DNA of 51,071 bases from JAOAHC01 sp964593045 (lineage in GTDB: Bacteria > Bacillota > Clostridia > TANB77 > CAG-465): positions 1 to 51,071 of the forward strand of contig CAZQJQ010000004.1 of NCBI GenBank assembly GCA_964593045.1, in the 5' to 3' direction. The notes under the pieces were generated by a model. It worked only from the letters and a program-made list of their open reading frames with translations, ran no database searches and had not been told where the DNA came from. The translations under genes and the position numbers were made by a program. This document shows, piece after piece, positions 8,244-15,893 of the stretch. Position 1 is the first letter of the stretch, and each line of letters opens with the position of its first letter.

Positions 8244-9191
8244 ATGTGCTATATGAGTAATAAAATAGACAGAATGTTCAATAACATGATAGACTTTTTA
8301 AAAAATAAAAGTTATGAAGATATATTCAATTGTATAAAACACAACTTTGAATATGTAAGTAAAAAGCAACCAAAAATATATACTAGCATTACAAATTTCT
8401 ATAATAAACATATGTTATGGGGCTCTATAGATATAGAAAATAACAACTATGAATTAATTGAAAACAATGCAAGAAGTCTATATAACGATATGGATAATAT
8501 CATATGGTTATATAACCATATGGAAGATAACAGATCTAAAAAAATAATTATGACAGTTATATACTATTGGTTTTCACTAGACTATGCTAAAGTTGAAAAG
8601 ATAATTGATAACAACTATTCGCAATATTTTGATTTAGACTTAATTAATGTAACAAACGAAGAGGTTTTCTTAGATATTGGTGGATATATTGGAGACACTA
8701 TAATTTCATACACTTTATCATATGGAAAAGACATGCATAAAAAAATATATACATATGAAATAATACCAAAAAATATACAATGTATAGAAGACAATATGAA
8801 AAAATTTAGTATTAATAATGTTGAAATAATAAAAAAAGGAGTAAGTAATAAAAAAGGAATAATGTTTGTGGATAATAAAATATCTGATATAGCAAAGCCA
8901 CAAAGTAAAGGTGAAGTGCCAATAGAGCTTGTTACAGTAGATGAAGATATCTGTGAAAAAATTAGTTTTATAAAAATGGATATAGAAGGTGGTGAAGAAA
9001 ATGCTATAATAGGATGCAAAAATACGATAATAAAATATCACCCTAAACTTGCTATTAGCATATATCATAGCAACAATCATCTATGGAAAATTGCAAAACT
9101 TATACACGAATACGACAATTCATATAAATTTTATATAAGATATTATGGTGGAAAACTCTTACCAACAGAATATATTCTTTATGCATTATAA
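8244..9191 (+). CDS. FkbM-family methyltransferase
   Basis: A SAM-dependent methyltransferase of the FkbM family, about 315 residues. The N-terminal 130 residues are an uncharacterised helical region. The SAM-binding core begins at VFLDIGGYIGDT (motif I), with YTYEIIP as motif II, and contains the family hallmark FIKMDIEGGEENAIIG. FkbM enzymes typically O-methylate sugars of glycans. Possible starts are GTG 8232, ATG 8244 and ATG 8253; 8244 is preferred because AAGGTGAT lies 7 nt upstream. It is followed 73 nt later by a BclA-like collagen protein on the same strand, which suggests that it modifies glycans on that protein (inference). Confidence 0.85.
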   Translation: MCYMSNKIDRMFNNMIDFLKNKSYEDIFNCIKHNFEYVSKKQPKIYTSITNFYNKHMLWGSIDIENNNYELIENNARSLYNDMDNIIWLYNHMEDNRSKKIIMTVIYYWFSLDYAKVEKIIDNNYSQYFDLDLINVTNEEVFLDIGGYIGDTIISYTLSYGKDMHKKIYTYEIIPKNIQCIEDNMKKFSINNVEIIKKGVSNKKGIMFVDNKISDIAKPQSKGEVPIELVTVDEDICEKISFIKMDIEGGEENAIIGCKNTIIKYHPKLAISIYHSNNHLWKIAKLIHEYDNSYKFYIRYYGGKLLPTEYILYAL

Positions 9192-9264
9192 TAATGTAAC
9201 ACAACATGCATATTTAAAATAGAATATTATAGGCATAAATATGCTTTTAGGAAGGAGGGTTAAT

Positions 9265-9960
9265 ATGAATTGTCACTTCAAAGATTGCAATTGTTGTAAT
9301 AATCCAATATGTCCTTGTCCACCAAATAAATTAGGACCTACTGGACCAACCGGATCAACCGGACCTACTGGGCCTCAAGGTTTGCAAGGTGATATTGGAC
9401 CTACTGGACCAACCGGACCAACCGGACCTACTGGGCCTCAAGGACTACAAGGTGATATTGGACCTACCGGACCAACCGGACCTACTGGACCTCAAGGTTT
9501 ACAAGGTGATATTGGACCTACCGGACCAACCGGACCTACTGGGCCAATTGGAGTAGAAACTATTCAAATACAGCTTACAGGAGGAGATACTTCTTTCGTA
9601 GAGGATGAAACAGTTATTTTTAATAATGTAGTAAATAACTACTCTACCGGTATAACATATGATTCAGTAACAGGTCAAATAACTATAGCAGAAAATGGAA
9701 TTTATCATGCTTCTTGGGCTGTATCTGGATGTAGTTCTACAACAACACCAGACTATATATTTGGTTTAGAAGTTACAGGATATTCTGATTTTCTATCAAA
9801 TAATATTACTGGTACAGATTTGTTATATGGTAGTGCATTATTTTCAGTTACTTCACCCGTGGATATAGAATTGGTAAACAAAACAACTGGTTTAATACTT
9901 CTTGCTGCTTTACCTGTATCCATTGATTTAACAATTATTAAAGTTGGTGAATTACCATAG
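9265..9960 (+). CDS. BclA-like collagen-repeat exosporium glycoprotein
   Basis: A 231-residue protein. The N-terminus (1-23) is Cys-rich (CDCNCCNN, CPCPP) and may anchor or cross-link the protein to the spore. Residues 24-95 are about 24 Gly-X-Y triplets, mainly GPT with three GPQGLQGDI blocks. Residues 98-231 form a globular C-terminal domain resembling the TNF-like trimerising head of BclA. Thr in GPT triplets is the known O-glycosylation site in Bacillus and Clostridioides homologues. The start at 9265 is set by GGAAGGAGG 6 nt upstream; an in-frame ATG at 9241 lacks such a site. It implies a spore with an exosporium or outer coat layer. Confidence 0.88.
   Translation: MNCHFKDCNCCNNPICPCPPNKLGPTGPTGSTGPTGPQGLQGDIGPTGPTGPTGPTGPQGLQGDIGPTGPTGPTGPQGLQGDIGPTGPTGPTGPIGVETIQIQLTGGDTSFVEDETVIFNNVVNNYSTGITYDSVTGQITIAENGIYHASWAVSGCSSTTTPDYIFGLEVTGYSDFLSNNITGTDLLYGSALFSVTSPVDIELVNKTTGLILLAALPVSIDLTIIKVGELP
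9334..9549 (+). repeat. Collagen-coding tandem repeats
   Basis: About 24 GGN-CCN-ACN-type 9-nt units coding Gly-X-Y, grouped into three near-identical blocks, each with a GPQGLQGDI segment. The nucleotide identity between blocks makes the number of repeats likely to vary between strains by slippage or recombination. Confidence 0.9.
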
Positions 9961-9964
9961 CAAA

Positions 9965-9998
9965 AAGTCTAGCTAATATTCTTAGCTAGACTTCTGTT
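9965..9998. terminator. Bidirectional terminator between convergent genes
   Basis: A 12-bp perfect stem (arms 9965-9976 and 9982-9993, loop of 5). On the minus strand it continues into TTTTTG, ending the metal operon; on the plus strand it is followed by TTATATTTT, ending the collagen gene. Confidence 0.85.
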
Positions 9999-11838
9999 AT
10001 ATTTTCAAAGCCCTAAGTGAGTTTATTATTGCAATTATCGAAACACCGACATCTGCAAATACTGCTTGCCACATTGTGGATATACCTAATGCACTAAGTA
10101 TCAGTACTAACCCTTTTACAATCAATGCTACCCATATATTTTCTCTTACTATTCTAAGAGTCTTCTTTGATATTTTCATGGTTTCTATGATTTTTGATAA
10201 TTCATCTGTCATTATTACTATATCAGCAGCTTCAATTGCTGCATCAGAGCCAAGTCCACCCATTGCAATACCTATATCTGCCCTTGCTAAAACAGGAGCA
10301 TCATTTATTCCATCACCTACAAATACAAGTTTCGATTTTGGTAATATTTCTTTGAATAGTTTTTCTAATATATCCACTTTATCCACAGGTAGAAGTTCGC
10401 TATATACCTCATCTATCCCAAGAATATTACCTACATTGGTTGCAACTAGATTTGAATCTCCTGTTAGCATTACGGTTTTTCTAATACCTTCTTGTTTTAA
10501 TTTAATTAAAGCATCTTTTGAATCATCTTTTATAACATCAGATATAACAATGTTTCCTGAATAATTATTATCTATGGCTATATATACTATTGTTCCTACA
10601 TCTTTTGGAACTTCATATGATATATTCATTTTTTTCATTAACTTTTCATTTCCTACTGCAACAATGTGTGAGTCAATATTAGCAACAATTCCATGACCTG
10701 CAATCTCATTTACAGTTGAAATAGATTTTTGGTTTATTTCTTGATTATATGCTTTTTTTAATGATTGTGATATAGGATGAGTAGAATGACTCTCCGCATA
10801 TACTGCATATTTTAATAACTCTTCTTTTGATAAACTTACTGAATTTATCTGTTGTACCTCAAAAACTCCTTTAGTTAAAGTACCTGTTTTATCAAAAACA
10901 AATATTTCCGAATCAGCTAATGCTTCCAAGTAATTACTCCCTTTAACTAATACTCCAATTTTTGAAGCTCCTCCTATTCCTCCAAAAAAACCAAGTGGTA
11001 TTGATATAACAAGAGCACAAGGACATGAAACAACTAAAAATGATAGTGCCCTGTAAATCCAATCTGAGAATACCGCATCTTGAAATAATAGTGGTGGTAA
11101 TAATGCAATAAGAACAGCAAGTAACACAACAATAGGTGTATAATATTTTGCAAACTTTGTTATAAAATTCTCAGAATTTGATTTTTTACTACTAGAATTT
11201 TCAACCAAATCTAATATTTTAGTTACCGTAGACTCTCCAAAACTTTTGGTTACTTCTACCTCTATAACTCCAGAAATATTAATACATCCACTTAAAATTT
11301 CATCTCCCACATTAATTTCTTTTGGGACAGATTCTCCTGTAAGAGCAGACATGTCAAGCATTGAGCTATTTAAAATAACTTTACCGTCTAAAGGTACTTT
11401 TTCTCCAGGCTTTATTACAATTGTATCCCCTATTTTAACTTGACCTGGCTCTACTTTTTCTATATTATCATTGTTTTTTAAATTAGCATAATCTGGTCGT
11501 ATATTCATAAGACTTGTAATAGCTTTTCTCGACTTGTTAACAGCATAATTTTGAAATAATTCACCAACTTGATAAAATAGCATAACAGCTACAGCTTCTC
11601 CATAACTGCCTATAAATATTGCTCCTATTGTAGCAAGGCTCATTAAAAAATTCTCGTCAAAAAAGTTCCCTCTAAATATATTCTTAAGAGCTTTAAAGAT
11701 TATTTCATAACCTACTATTACATATGATATAACATATAACAAGATAGATAAAAATTCATTATTAAAATTAAATATTGTCACTATAACAAGAATAATAAAC
11801 GAAACAATAACTTTTACTAAATCTTTATTCAAAATCAT
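9997..11838 (-). CDS. P1B-2 type heavy-metal (Zn/Cd/Pb) efflux ATPase
   Basis: A 613-residue P-type ATPase pumping divalent soft metals out of the cytoplasm. Visible motifs: TGES, the transmembrane SCPCAL metal site (C272, C274), the phosphorylation motif FDKTGTLT (D316), the HP motif SHSTHPIS and the hinge VGDGINDAPVL. The last membrane helix has ADVGVSIIAIINSLR, whose Asp-x-Gly is diagnostic for Zn/Cd/Pb (P1B-2) rather than copper pumps. There is no N-terminal metal-binding domain: that domain is encoded as the separate 71-residue protein just upstream, whose stop codon is only 4 nt before this start. It is the last gene of the ArsR-HMA-ATPase operon. Confidence 0.95.
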   Translation of the reverse strand: MILNKDLVKVIVSFIILVIVTIFNFNNEFLSILLYVISYVIVGYEIIFKALKNIFRGNFFDENFLMSLATIGAIFIGSYGEAVAVMLFYQVGELFQNYAVNKSRKAITSLMNIRPDYANLKNNDNIEKVEPGQVKIGDTIVIKPGEKVPLDGKVILNSSMLDMSALTGESVPKEINVGDEILSGCINISGVIEVEVTKSFGESTVTKILDLVENSSSKKSNSENFITKFAKYYTPIVVLLAVLIALLPPLLFQDAVFSDWIYRALSFLVVSCPCALVISIPLGFFGGIGGASKIGVLVKGSNYLEALADSEIFVFDKTGTLTKGVFEVQQINSVSLSKEELLKYAVYAESHSTHPISQSLKKAYNQEINQKSISTVNEIAGHGIVANIDSHIVAVGNEKLMKKMNISYEVPKDVGTIVYIAIDNNYSGNIVISDVIKDDSKDALIKLKQEGIRKTVMLTGDSNLVATNVGNILGIDEVYSELLPVDKVDILEKLFKEILPKSKLVFVGDGINDAPVLARADIGIAMGGLGSDAAIEAADIVIMTDELSKIIETMKISKKTLRIVRENIWVALIVKGLVLILSALGISTMWQAVFADVGVSIIAIINSLRALKI

Positions 11839-11842
11839 ACAC

Positions 11843-12058
11843 CTACATTTCTATCTTTACGCTAGGTTCTGCCTTTTTTATAACTTTTATAGCCTTATCT
11901 AAAATTTCAGTATCTTCATTTTCAAGTTCTAAATTAAGTTTACCCATTAAAAAATTTATACTTGCATCTTTTATCCCTTGTATTTTTTTAAGTTTATCTT
12001 CTAGATTTGCTGCACAACTAGCACAGTCCAATCCTTTTAATATAATTGTTTTTTTCAT
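11843..12058 (-). CDS. Stand-alone heavy-metal-associated (HMA) domain protein
   Basis: A 71-residue ferredoxin-like HMA domain with GLDCASCAANLEDKL (C12 and C15). The Asp before the first Cys of the site (DCASC) is typical of ZntA/CadA N-terminal domains rather than CopZ copper chaperones. It starts behind AAAGGAG and ends immediately before the ATPase start. The pair is therefore a split form of the usual fused CadA, so the metal would be delivered in trans (inference). Confidence 0.9.
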   Translation of the reverse strand: MKKTIILKGLDCASCAANLEDKLKKIQGIKDASINFLMGKLNLELENEDTEILDKAIKVIKKAEPSVKIEM

Positions 12059-12079
12059 ATATTATATCTCCTTTCTATA

Positions 12080-12439
12080 TTAATTATGTGCAATATGTTC
12101 AAAACCGAGTGCAAATAATTTTTTAACATGATCATCAGCTAAAAAATAATATACTGTTTTACCCTCTTTTCTACACTTAACAAAATTAGATCTTCTAAGT
12201 GTACCTAACTGATGTGAAACTGAGGATTTTGACATGCTTAGTACATTAGCAATATCACATACACACATTTCTTTTTTAGACAATGCCCATATTATCTTTG
12301 AACGTGTAGTATCTCCTAGTATTTTAAAAAAATCAGCTACTTTATTGAATTTCTCATTATTAGGAAATTCACTTAATATATATTTTACAACTTCTTCATG
12401 TATAATGTTACAATCACATGTAAATTCATTTTTTGACAT
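12080..12439 (-). CDS. CadC-like ArsR/SmtB metal-sensing repressor
   Basis: A 119-residue winged-helix repressor. The N-terminal CDC (about residues 8-10) and MCVCDI at the start of the recognition region supply the alpha-3N thiolate site of CadC-type sensors. The DNA-reading helix is MSKSSVSHQLGTLRR. Metal binding releases the repressor from the operator and induces the efflux pump. An upstream in-frame start at 12472 exists, but GGAGG lies just before ATG 12439 and the longer form would overlap the operator, so 12439 is chosen. It is the first gene of the operon and autoregulated (see the operator). Confidence 0.92.
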   Translation of the reverse strand: MSKNEFTCDCNIIHEEVVKYILSEFPNNEKFNKVADFFKILGDTTRSKIIWALSKKEMCVCDIANVLSMSKSSVSHQLGTLRRSNFVKCRKEGKTVYYFLADDHVKKLFALGFEHIAHN

Positions 12440-12456
12440 ATAGCATACCTCCAAAA

Positions 12457-12512
12457 TTGAGTAAACACTCAACTATATTTATATTATAGTTGAATATATA
12501 CTCAATTGTCAA
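12457..12512 (-). promoter_or_regulatory. Metal efflux promoter with two CadC/ArsR-type operators
   Basis: On the minus strand, a consensus promoter: -35 TTGACA (12512-12507), 18-nt spacer, -10 TATAAT (12488-12483). The spacer is almost filled by TTGAGTATATATTCAA (12505-12490), a TTGA...TCAA palindrome of the CadC/SmtB operator type. A second palindrome, TTGAGTGTTTACTCAA (12472-12457), lies in the transcribed leader. Repressor at the first site would block RNA polymerase directly. Confidence 0.85.
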
Positions 12513-12563
12513 TACTTTTTTAAAAAAACAAAAAAATACAAAAAACATATAAATAGAAAAATA

Positions 12564-12597
12564 AACACTATATAAACATTATCGTTTATATAGTGTT
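12564..12597 (-). terminator. Terminator of the Fur-permease-TIGR03943 operon
   Basis: A perfect 14-bp stem (12564-12577 with 12584-12597, loop of 6) downstream of the stop at 12612. On the minus strand it is followed by TTTATTTTTC. Confidence 0.8.
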
Positions 12598-12611
12598 AAA
12601 AAAGATATACT

Positions 12612-13484
12612 TTAATCATACACAATTGTATTTGCTGGTTTTTCAATTTCTTTTATACTATTTACTATAAATATAGGTTCCTTTATTTTGGTTCCGTAGG
12701 TATCTACATAGTCATGATCTTGTATTGTTGCATCTACCTCATACCATTTATCATTTTCTATACTTTCATAATCATCATACTCACATAAAAATCCAAGTAA
12801 TGTCATATCAACAGCACAACAATACATATAATATTTTCCTATAGCAAATTGATTTTTTTCCATACCTTCTGCTCTAAATGCACAGCCTTGTATTCGTACT
12901 GTTTTACCTACATAAGTGTCTAAATTTTCATACATAGAATTTAGTACCTTTATATATGTTGCATCTTTTATTGTTATGTCTGGTTCTTTGTTAACTTGTT
13001 GATTTACTATAGTTTGTTCACTATCTGAATCTTCTATATTTTCTTCTTGTTTTGCCTGTTCTGTACTCTGGCTAGCTACCTCTACTGGGTCTTCATCTGT
13101 TTTTTGTTCTTCGACATTTTCATTATTTTCATTTGTCACATTATTTTCTACTGTATCCTGAACTTTAGACATACTTTGTCTTTGACTATTTAATCTACTC
13201 TCCGCCCTATAATTTAAATATTCTGTGCTTAAAACTCCTTTTTGTCCTATTATTCCAAGAACAAGTGGTAAAATACAAATAATATTTAATACTTTTCTTT
13301 TTTCTCCTTTTCCGCTTTCTTTTATTTCTGTTAAAAGAAATATAAATAGTATAGGTAAAGAAATATATATGTATATTGACATTTTAGGAGTTACGAAATT
13401 TCCAATTGTACCATTTATTATTATTAATAATATAACGGCTATAAAAAAAATTAGTAACAACACTCTATAACTTTTATTTTTCAC
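12612..13484 (-). CDS. TIGR03943/YcgQ-like membrane protein, zinc-linked
   Basis: A 290-residue protein with three N-terminal membrane segments (about 7-25, 33-53, 66-85). A Glu/Asn/Gln-rich linker (about 105-165) and a C-terminal OB-like domain follow, ending in KEPIFIVNSIKEIEKP. It matches the TIGR03943 (COG3689) family, which is nearly always encoded with a COG0701 permease, as here (10-nt gap). The function is not established; the family is repeatedly found in zinc-responsive loci. The C-terminal part contains a CxFR and a CC pair that might bind metal. An ungapped operon with a Fur-family gene supports a metal role (inference). Confidence 0.75.
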   Translation of the reverse strand: MKNKSYRVLLLIFFIAVILLIIINGTIGNFVTPKMSIYIYISLPILFIFLLTEIKESGKGEKRKVLNIICILPLVLGIIGQKGVLSTEYLNYRAESRLNSQRQSMSKVQDTVENNVTNENNENVEEQKTDEDPVEVASQSTEQAKQEENIEDSDSEQTIVNQQVNKEPDITIKDATYIKVLNSMYENLDTYVGKTVRIQGCAFRAEGMEKNQFAIGKYYMYCCAVDMTLLGFLCEYDDYESIENDKWYEVDATIQDHDYVDTYGTKIKEPIFIVNSIKEIEKPANTIVYD

Positions 13485-13494
13485 TTTTTTCCTC

Positions 13495-14421
13495 CTATAG
13501 TTTAATTATTGATGTTAAAATAAATATCGTTATAAATATAAGTAATATAAGTTTTAAAACAAATTTTTTATTACATCTTTGTAATAATACAATTGTATTT
13601 TTTATATCTATCATAGGTCCTAGTATCAAAAAAGCAAGAATTGCTGAATTGTTTACTTCATACAAAAATGTTTTCGCAACAAATACATCAGCTGTTGAAC
13701 ACAAACTAAGTATATATGCAAATATCATCATAACCCCATTTTGAAATGCACTATTTATATTTGTAATTTGTATATTTAACTTAACAATTAATACTTGAAT
13801 TAATGCAGTAATTAATGCACCAAGTAATAAATATCTCATAATATCCAAAAATTCTTCTTTTGAATGTATCAAAACATGATACATTTTACTATGTTTTTTA
13901 TTAGCATGATGTTCATGATCACATGTACATGAATGCGAGCATGAGCAGCCTTCTAAATTATCTGAATTTTCTTTTAATATATCATCGGGGTTTGTCAATA
14001 ATCTAACGACAAGTCCAACTATCATTGCAATTACAACTCCACCAACAATTCTATATAGTATTAATTTTGGCTCCGTACTTCTAAAAGCATATATAGTACT
14101 TGCAAGTGTAACTGGATTTATAATTGGAGATGCAAGCATAAAAGATACACATACATTAACTGGAACTTTCTTCTTAAGTAGTCTAAGTGCAACCGGTATA
14201 ACAGCACAATCACATGCTGGTATAAAAAAGCCAAGAAGAACACCAACAAATGAAGCAAGTATTGGATTTTTAGGTATTATTTTTTTTAAAGTTGCATCAG
14301 AAACAAACTCTTGTATTAAAGCTGAAATAATAGAACCTAATAGCAAAAAAGGAATTGCCTCTAAAATAATAGAAATAAATATAACAGCTATGTCATTAAT
14401 ATTCACTTGATTTTCACCCAC
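13495..14421 (-). CDS. COG0701 permease (YcgR/ArsP-like) with Cys/His-rich loop
   Basis: A 308-residue multi-spanning permease of the DUF318 family. It has the typical duplicated motif region FFIPACDCAVIPVALRL (CDC at 70-72) and LASPIINPVT. The central cytoplasmic or external loop (about 159-182) is remarkably metal-ligand rich, with four Cys in C-x-C spacing followed by at least six His. This strongly suggests metal-ion binding. The start lies directly at the Fur-family stop (14421/14422), so the two are co-translated. Some relatives export organoarsenicals, but the Fur-family neighbour and the ZIP gene nearby point to zinc here (inference). Confidence 0.85.
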   Translation of the reverse strand: MGENQVNINDIAVIFISIILEAIPFLLLGSIISALIQEFVSDATLKKIIPKNPILASFVGVLLGFFIPACDCAVIPVALRLLKKKVPVNVCVSFMLASPIINPVTLASTIYAFRSTEPKLILYRIVGGVVIAMIVGLVVRLLTNPDDILKENSDNLEGCSCSHSCTCDHEHHANKKHSKMYHVLIHSKEEFLDIMRYLLLGALITALIQVLIVKLNIQITNINSAFQNGVMMIFAYILSLCSTADVFVAKTFLYEVNNSAILAFLILGPMIDIKNTIVLLQRCNKKFVLKLILLIFITIFILTSIIKL

Positions 14422-14823
14422 TTACTTTTTTACACATGACTCACATATACCATAAAATATAGTCTCTTCTGCATCGACTTTAAAATTACAATTGTTATTA
14501 AAATAGCCTTCTATATCTCTTGTTTCTTTCTCTGATAAATGAATAACTTTCATGCATTTCTCACATTTTAAATGATAGTGTTTATTACAATTATCTTTAC
14601 CTAAATATTGAAAACAACTTTCATTAGTATCATCTAAAACAAATTTTTTAACCAAACCTTCTTTTACTAACTTTTCTACATTTCTATACACTGTTGTTTT
14701 ACCAACATTATCACCATTTTTAGCAATGTTTAAGTATATTTCTTTTATATTAAAATGTTTATTACTATGTTTCATTAAAAAATCTAAAATAGCTTTCTTC
14801 TGTTTAGTTTTATATATTTTCAT
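14422..14823 (-). CDS. Fur-family regulator, probably Zur
   Basis: A 133-residue metalloregulator. The N-terminal winged helix has the Fur hallmark GKTTVYRNVEKLV, and the dimer domain has two structural zinc motifs, CEKC and CESC, plus HYHLKCEKC. Neighbours are a TIGR03943/COG0701 pair downstream and a ZIP transporter upstream, which favours the zinc sensor Zur over Fur or PerR; sequence alone cannot settle this. The start is uncertain: ATG 14823 is taken, but AAGGTGAT is 13 nt away and overlaps an alternative GTG at 14841. It is preceded by a promoter and a palindromic box, so it is probably self-regulated. Confidence 0.88.
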   Translation of the reverse strand: MKIYKTKQKKAILDFLMKHSNKHFNIKEIYLNIAKNGDNVGKTTVYRNVEKLVKEGLVKKFVLDDTNESCFQYLGKDNCNKHYHLKCEKCMKVIHLSEKETRDIEGYFNNNCNFKVDAEETIFYGICESCVKK

Positions 14824-14857
14824 ATTTTCTATGTTAATCACCTTCTAACACATTAGT

Positions 14858-14886
14858 ATTATATTACAATATATACATAAAGTCAA
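14858..14886 (-). promoter_or_regulatory. Promoter of the Fur-family operon
   Basis: On the minus strand: -35 TTGACT (14886-14881), 17-nt spacer, -10 TATAAT (14863-14858). It overlaps one arm of the palindromic box at 14882-14918. Confidence 0.8.
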
Positions 14887-14918
14887 CAAATATGAAAACG
14901 ATTATCATTTTTGTTGAC
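14882..14918. promoter_or_regulatory. 37-bp palindromic Fur/Zur-type operator
   Basis: Outer arms GTCAACAAA and TTTGTTGAC are perfect. The inner part is nearly symmetric (ATGA near each side) and holds TGATAATCGTTTTCA (14907-14893, minus strand), which fits the 7-1-7 Fur-family box TGATAAT-N-ATTATCA in 12 of 14 informative bases. It covers the -35 of the regulator gene, so occupancy should repress transcription. Confidence 0.65.
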
Positions 14919-14937
14919 TTTTATATATTTTGATTGA

Positions 14938-14966
14938 ATTAAAAGTTAAGTACACACTTTACTTTT
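14938..14966 (-). terminator. Probable terminator of the ZIP gene
   Basis: On the minus strand AAAAGTAAAGT-GTGT-ACTTAACTTTT forms an 11-bp stem with one mismatch and runs into TTTTAATT, downstream of the ZIP stop codon. The stem is A+T-rich and therefore weak. Confidence 0.45.
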
Positions 14967-14984
14967 TTAATGTTTTATATGTTT

Positions 14985-15761
14985 TTATCCAAGTGATATG
15001 TCAAGTATCATCATTATTACAAAACCAACTGCAACTCCTATAGTTGCAATATTAGAATGTTTACCGGTCTGTGCCTCTGGTATAAGTTCTTCAACCACAA
15101 CATATATCATAGCACCTGCGGCAAATGACAATAGATATGGCAATGCACTGTTTATCACTCCTGTAAGCAATAAAGTAAAAACTGCAGCTATAGGTTCAAC
15201 TACACCAGATAATGTTCCCAACAAAAATGATTTTTTCTTAGACAATCCATTGTTTTTAAGTGGCATTGATATAATGGCACCTTCTGGAAAGTTTTGTATT
15301 GCTATACCTATTGAAAGTGCAAATGCTCCTGCTAGTGATACTGCAACGTTTTGTGATAACACACCGGCAAAAACAACTCCTACTGCCATACCTTCTGGTA
15401 TATTATGAATGGTTACTGCCAAAACTAACATAGTAGATTTTTTTAATTTTGCTTTTATTCCTTCTGGTGTTTTACTATCTAAGTGTAAATGTGGTATTAA
15501 GCTATCAAGGAGAAGCAAAAACAACATTCCCAACATAAATCCAATAGATGCTGGTATGTATGATATTACATTTTGATTTTCTGCTATTTCAATTGATGGT
15601 ATAAGTAACGACCACATAGATGCAGATATCATTACTCCTGATGCAAATCCAAGTAATAACTTTTGAAATTTTTGATTTAATTTGTCCTTCATAAAAAACA
15701 CCATTGCTGATCCTAAAGTTGTACCTAATAATGGTATTAATAACCCTACTAAAATCTCCAT
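14985..15761 (-). CDS. ZIP-family zinc/divalent metal transporter
   Basis: A 258-residue, eight-helix metal importer of the ZIP (ZupT/GufA-like) family. The two metal-coordinating helices read HNIPEGMAVGV and NFPEGAIISMPL. The loop before helix 4 has HLHLDS, a His-containing loop common in ZIPs. The helix 5 site has Asn rather than His, as in GufA-type members. It is a single gene transcribed in the same direction as the Fur-family operon but separated by its own probable terminator. Import through ZIP and export through the P1B-2 ATPase would together set the zinc level. Confidence 0.92.
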   Translation of the reverse strand: MEILVGLLIPLLGTTLGSAMVFFMKDKLNQKFQKLLLGFASGVMISASMWSLLIPSIEIAENQNVISYIPASIGFMLGMLFLLLLDSLIPHLHLDSKTPEGIKAKLKKSTMLVLAVTIHNIPEGMAVGVVFAGVLSQNVAVSLAGAFALSIGIAIQNFPEGAIISMPLKNNGLSKKKSFLLGTLSGVVEPIAAVFTLLLTGVINSALPYLLSFAAGAMIYVVVEELIPEAQTGKHSNIATIGVAVGFVIMMILDISLG

Positions 15762-15841
15762 ACTTTTCCTCTTTCCTATATATTAATTATACATTGTTTT
15801 TTTTAAATATTCAATTTCTTTTTTAAATTACTTAAAAAATT

Positions 15842-15871
15842 TGAATATATGCCTTGATTTTAGCCATAATA
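15842..15871 (+). promoter_or_regulatory. Sigma-G/F type forespore promoter of the gerA operon
   Basis: -35 TGAATA (15842-15847), 17-nt spacer, -10 CATAATA (15865-15871), then the gene start 22 nt later behind AAAGGAG. This fits the sigma-G consensus (GMATA, CATAMTA) that drives germinant receptor operons in the forespore. Confidence 0.8.
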
Positions 15872-15893
15872 TTAGTAACTAAAGGAGTTTTTT

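Noticed and set aside
9334..9549. CRISPR-like direct repeats
   Set aside because: They are Gly-X-Y codon repeats in an open frame with no unique spacers.
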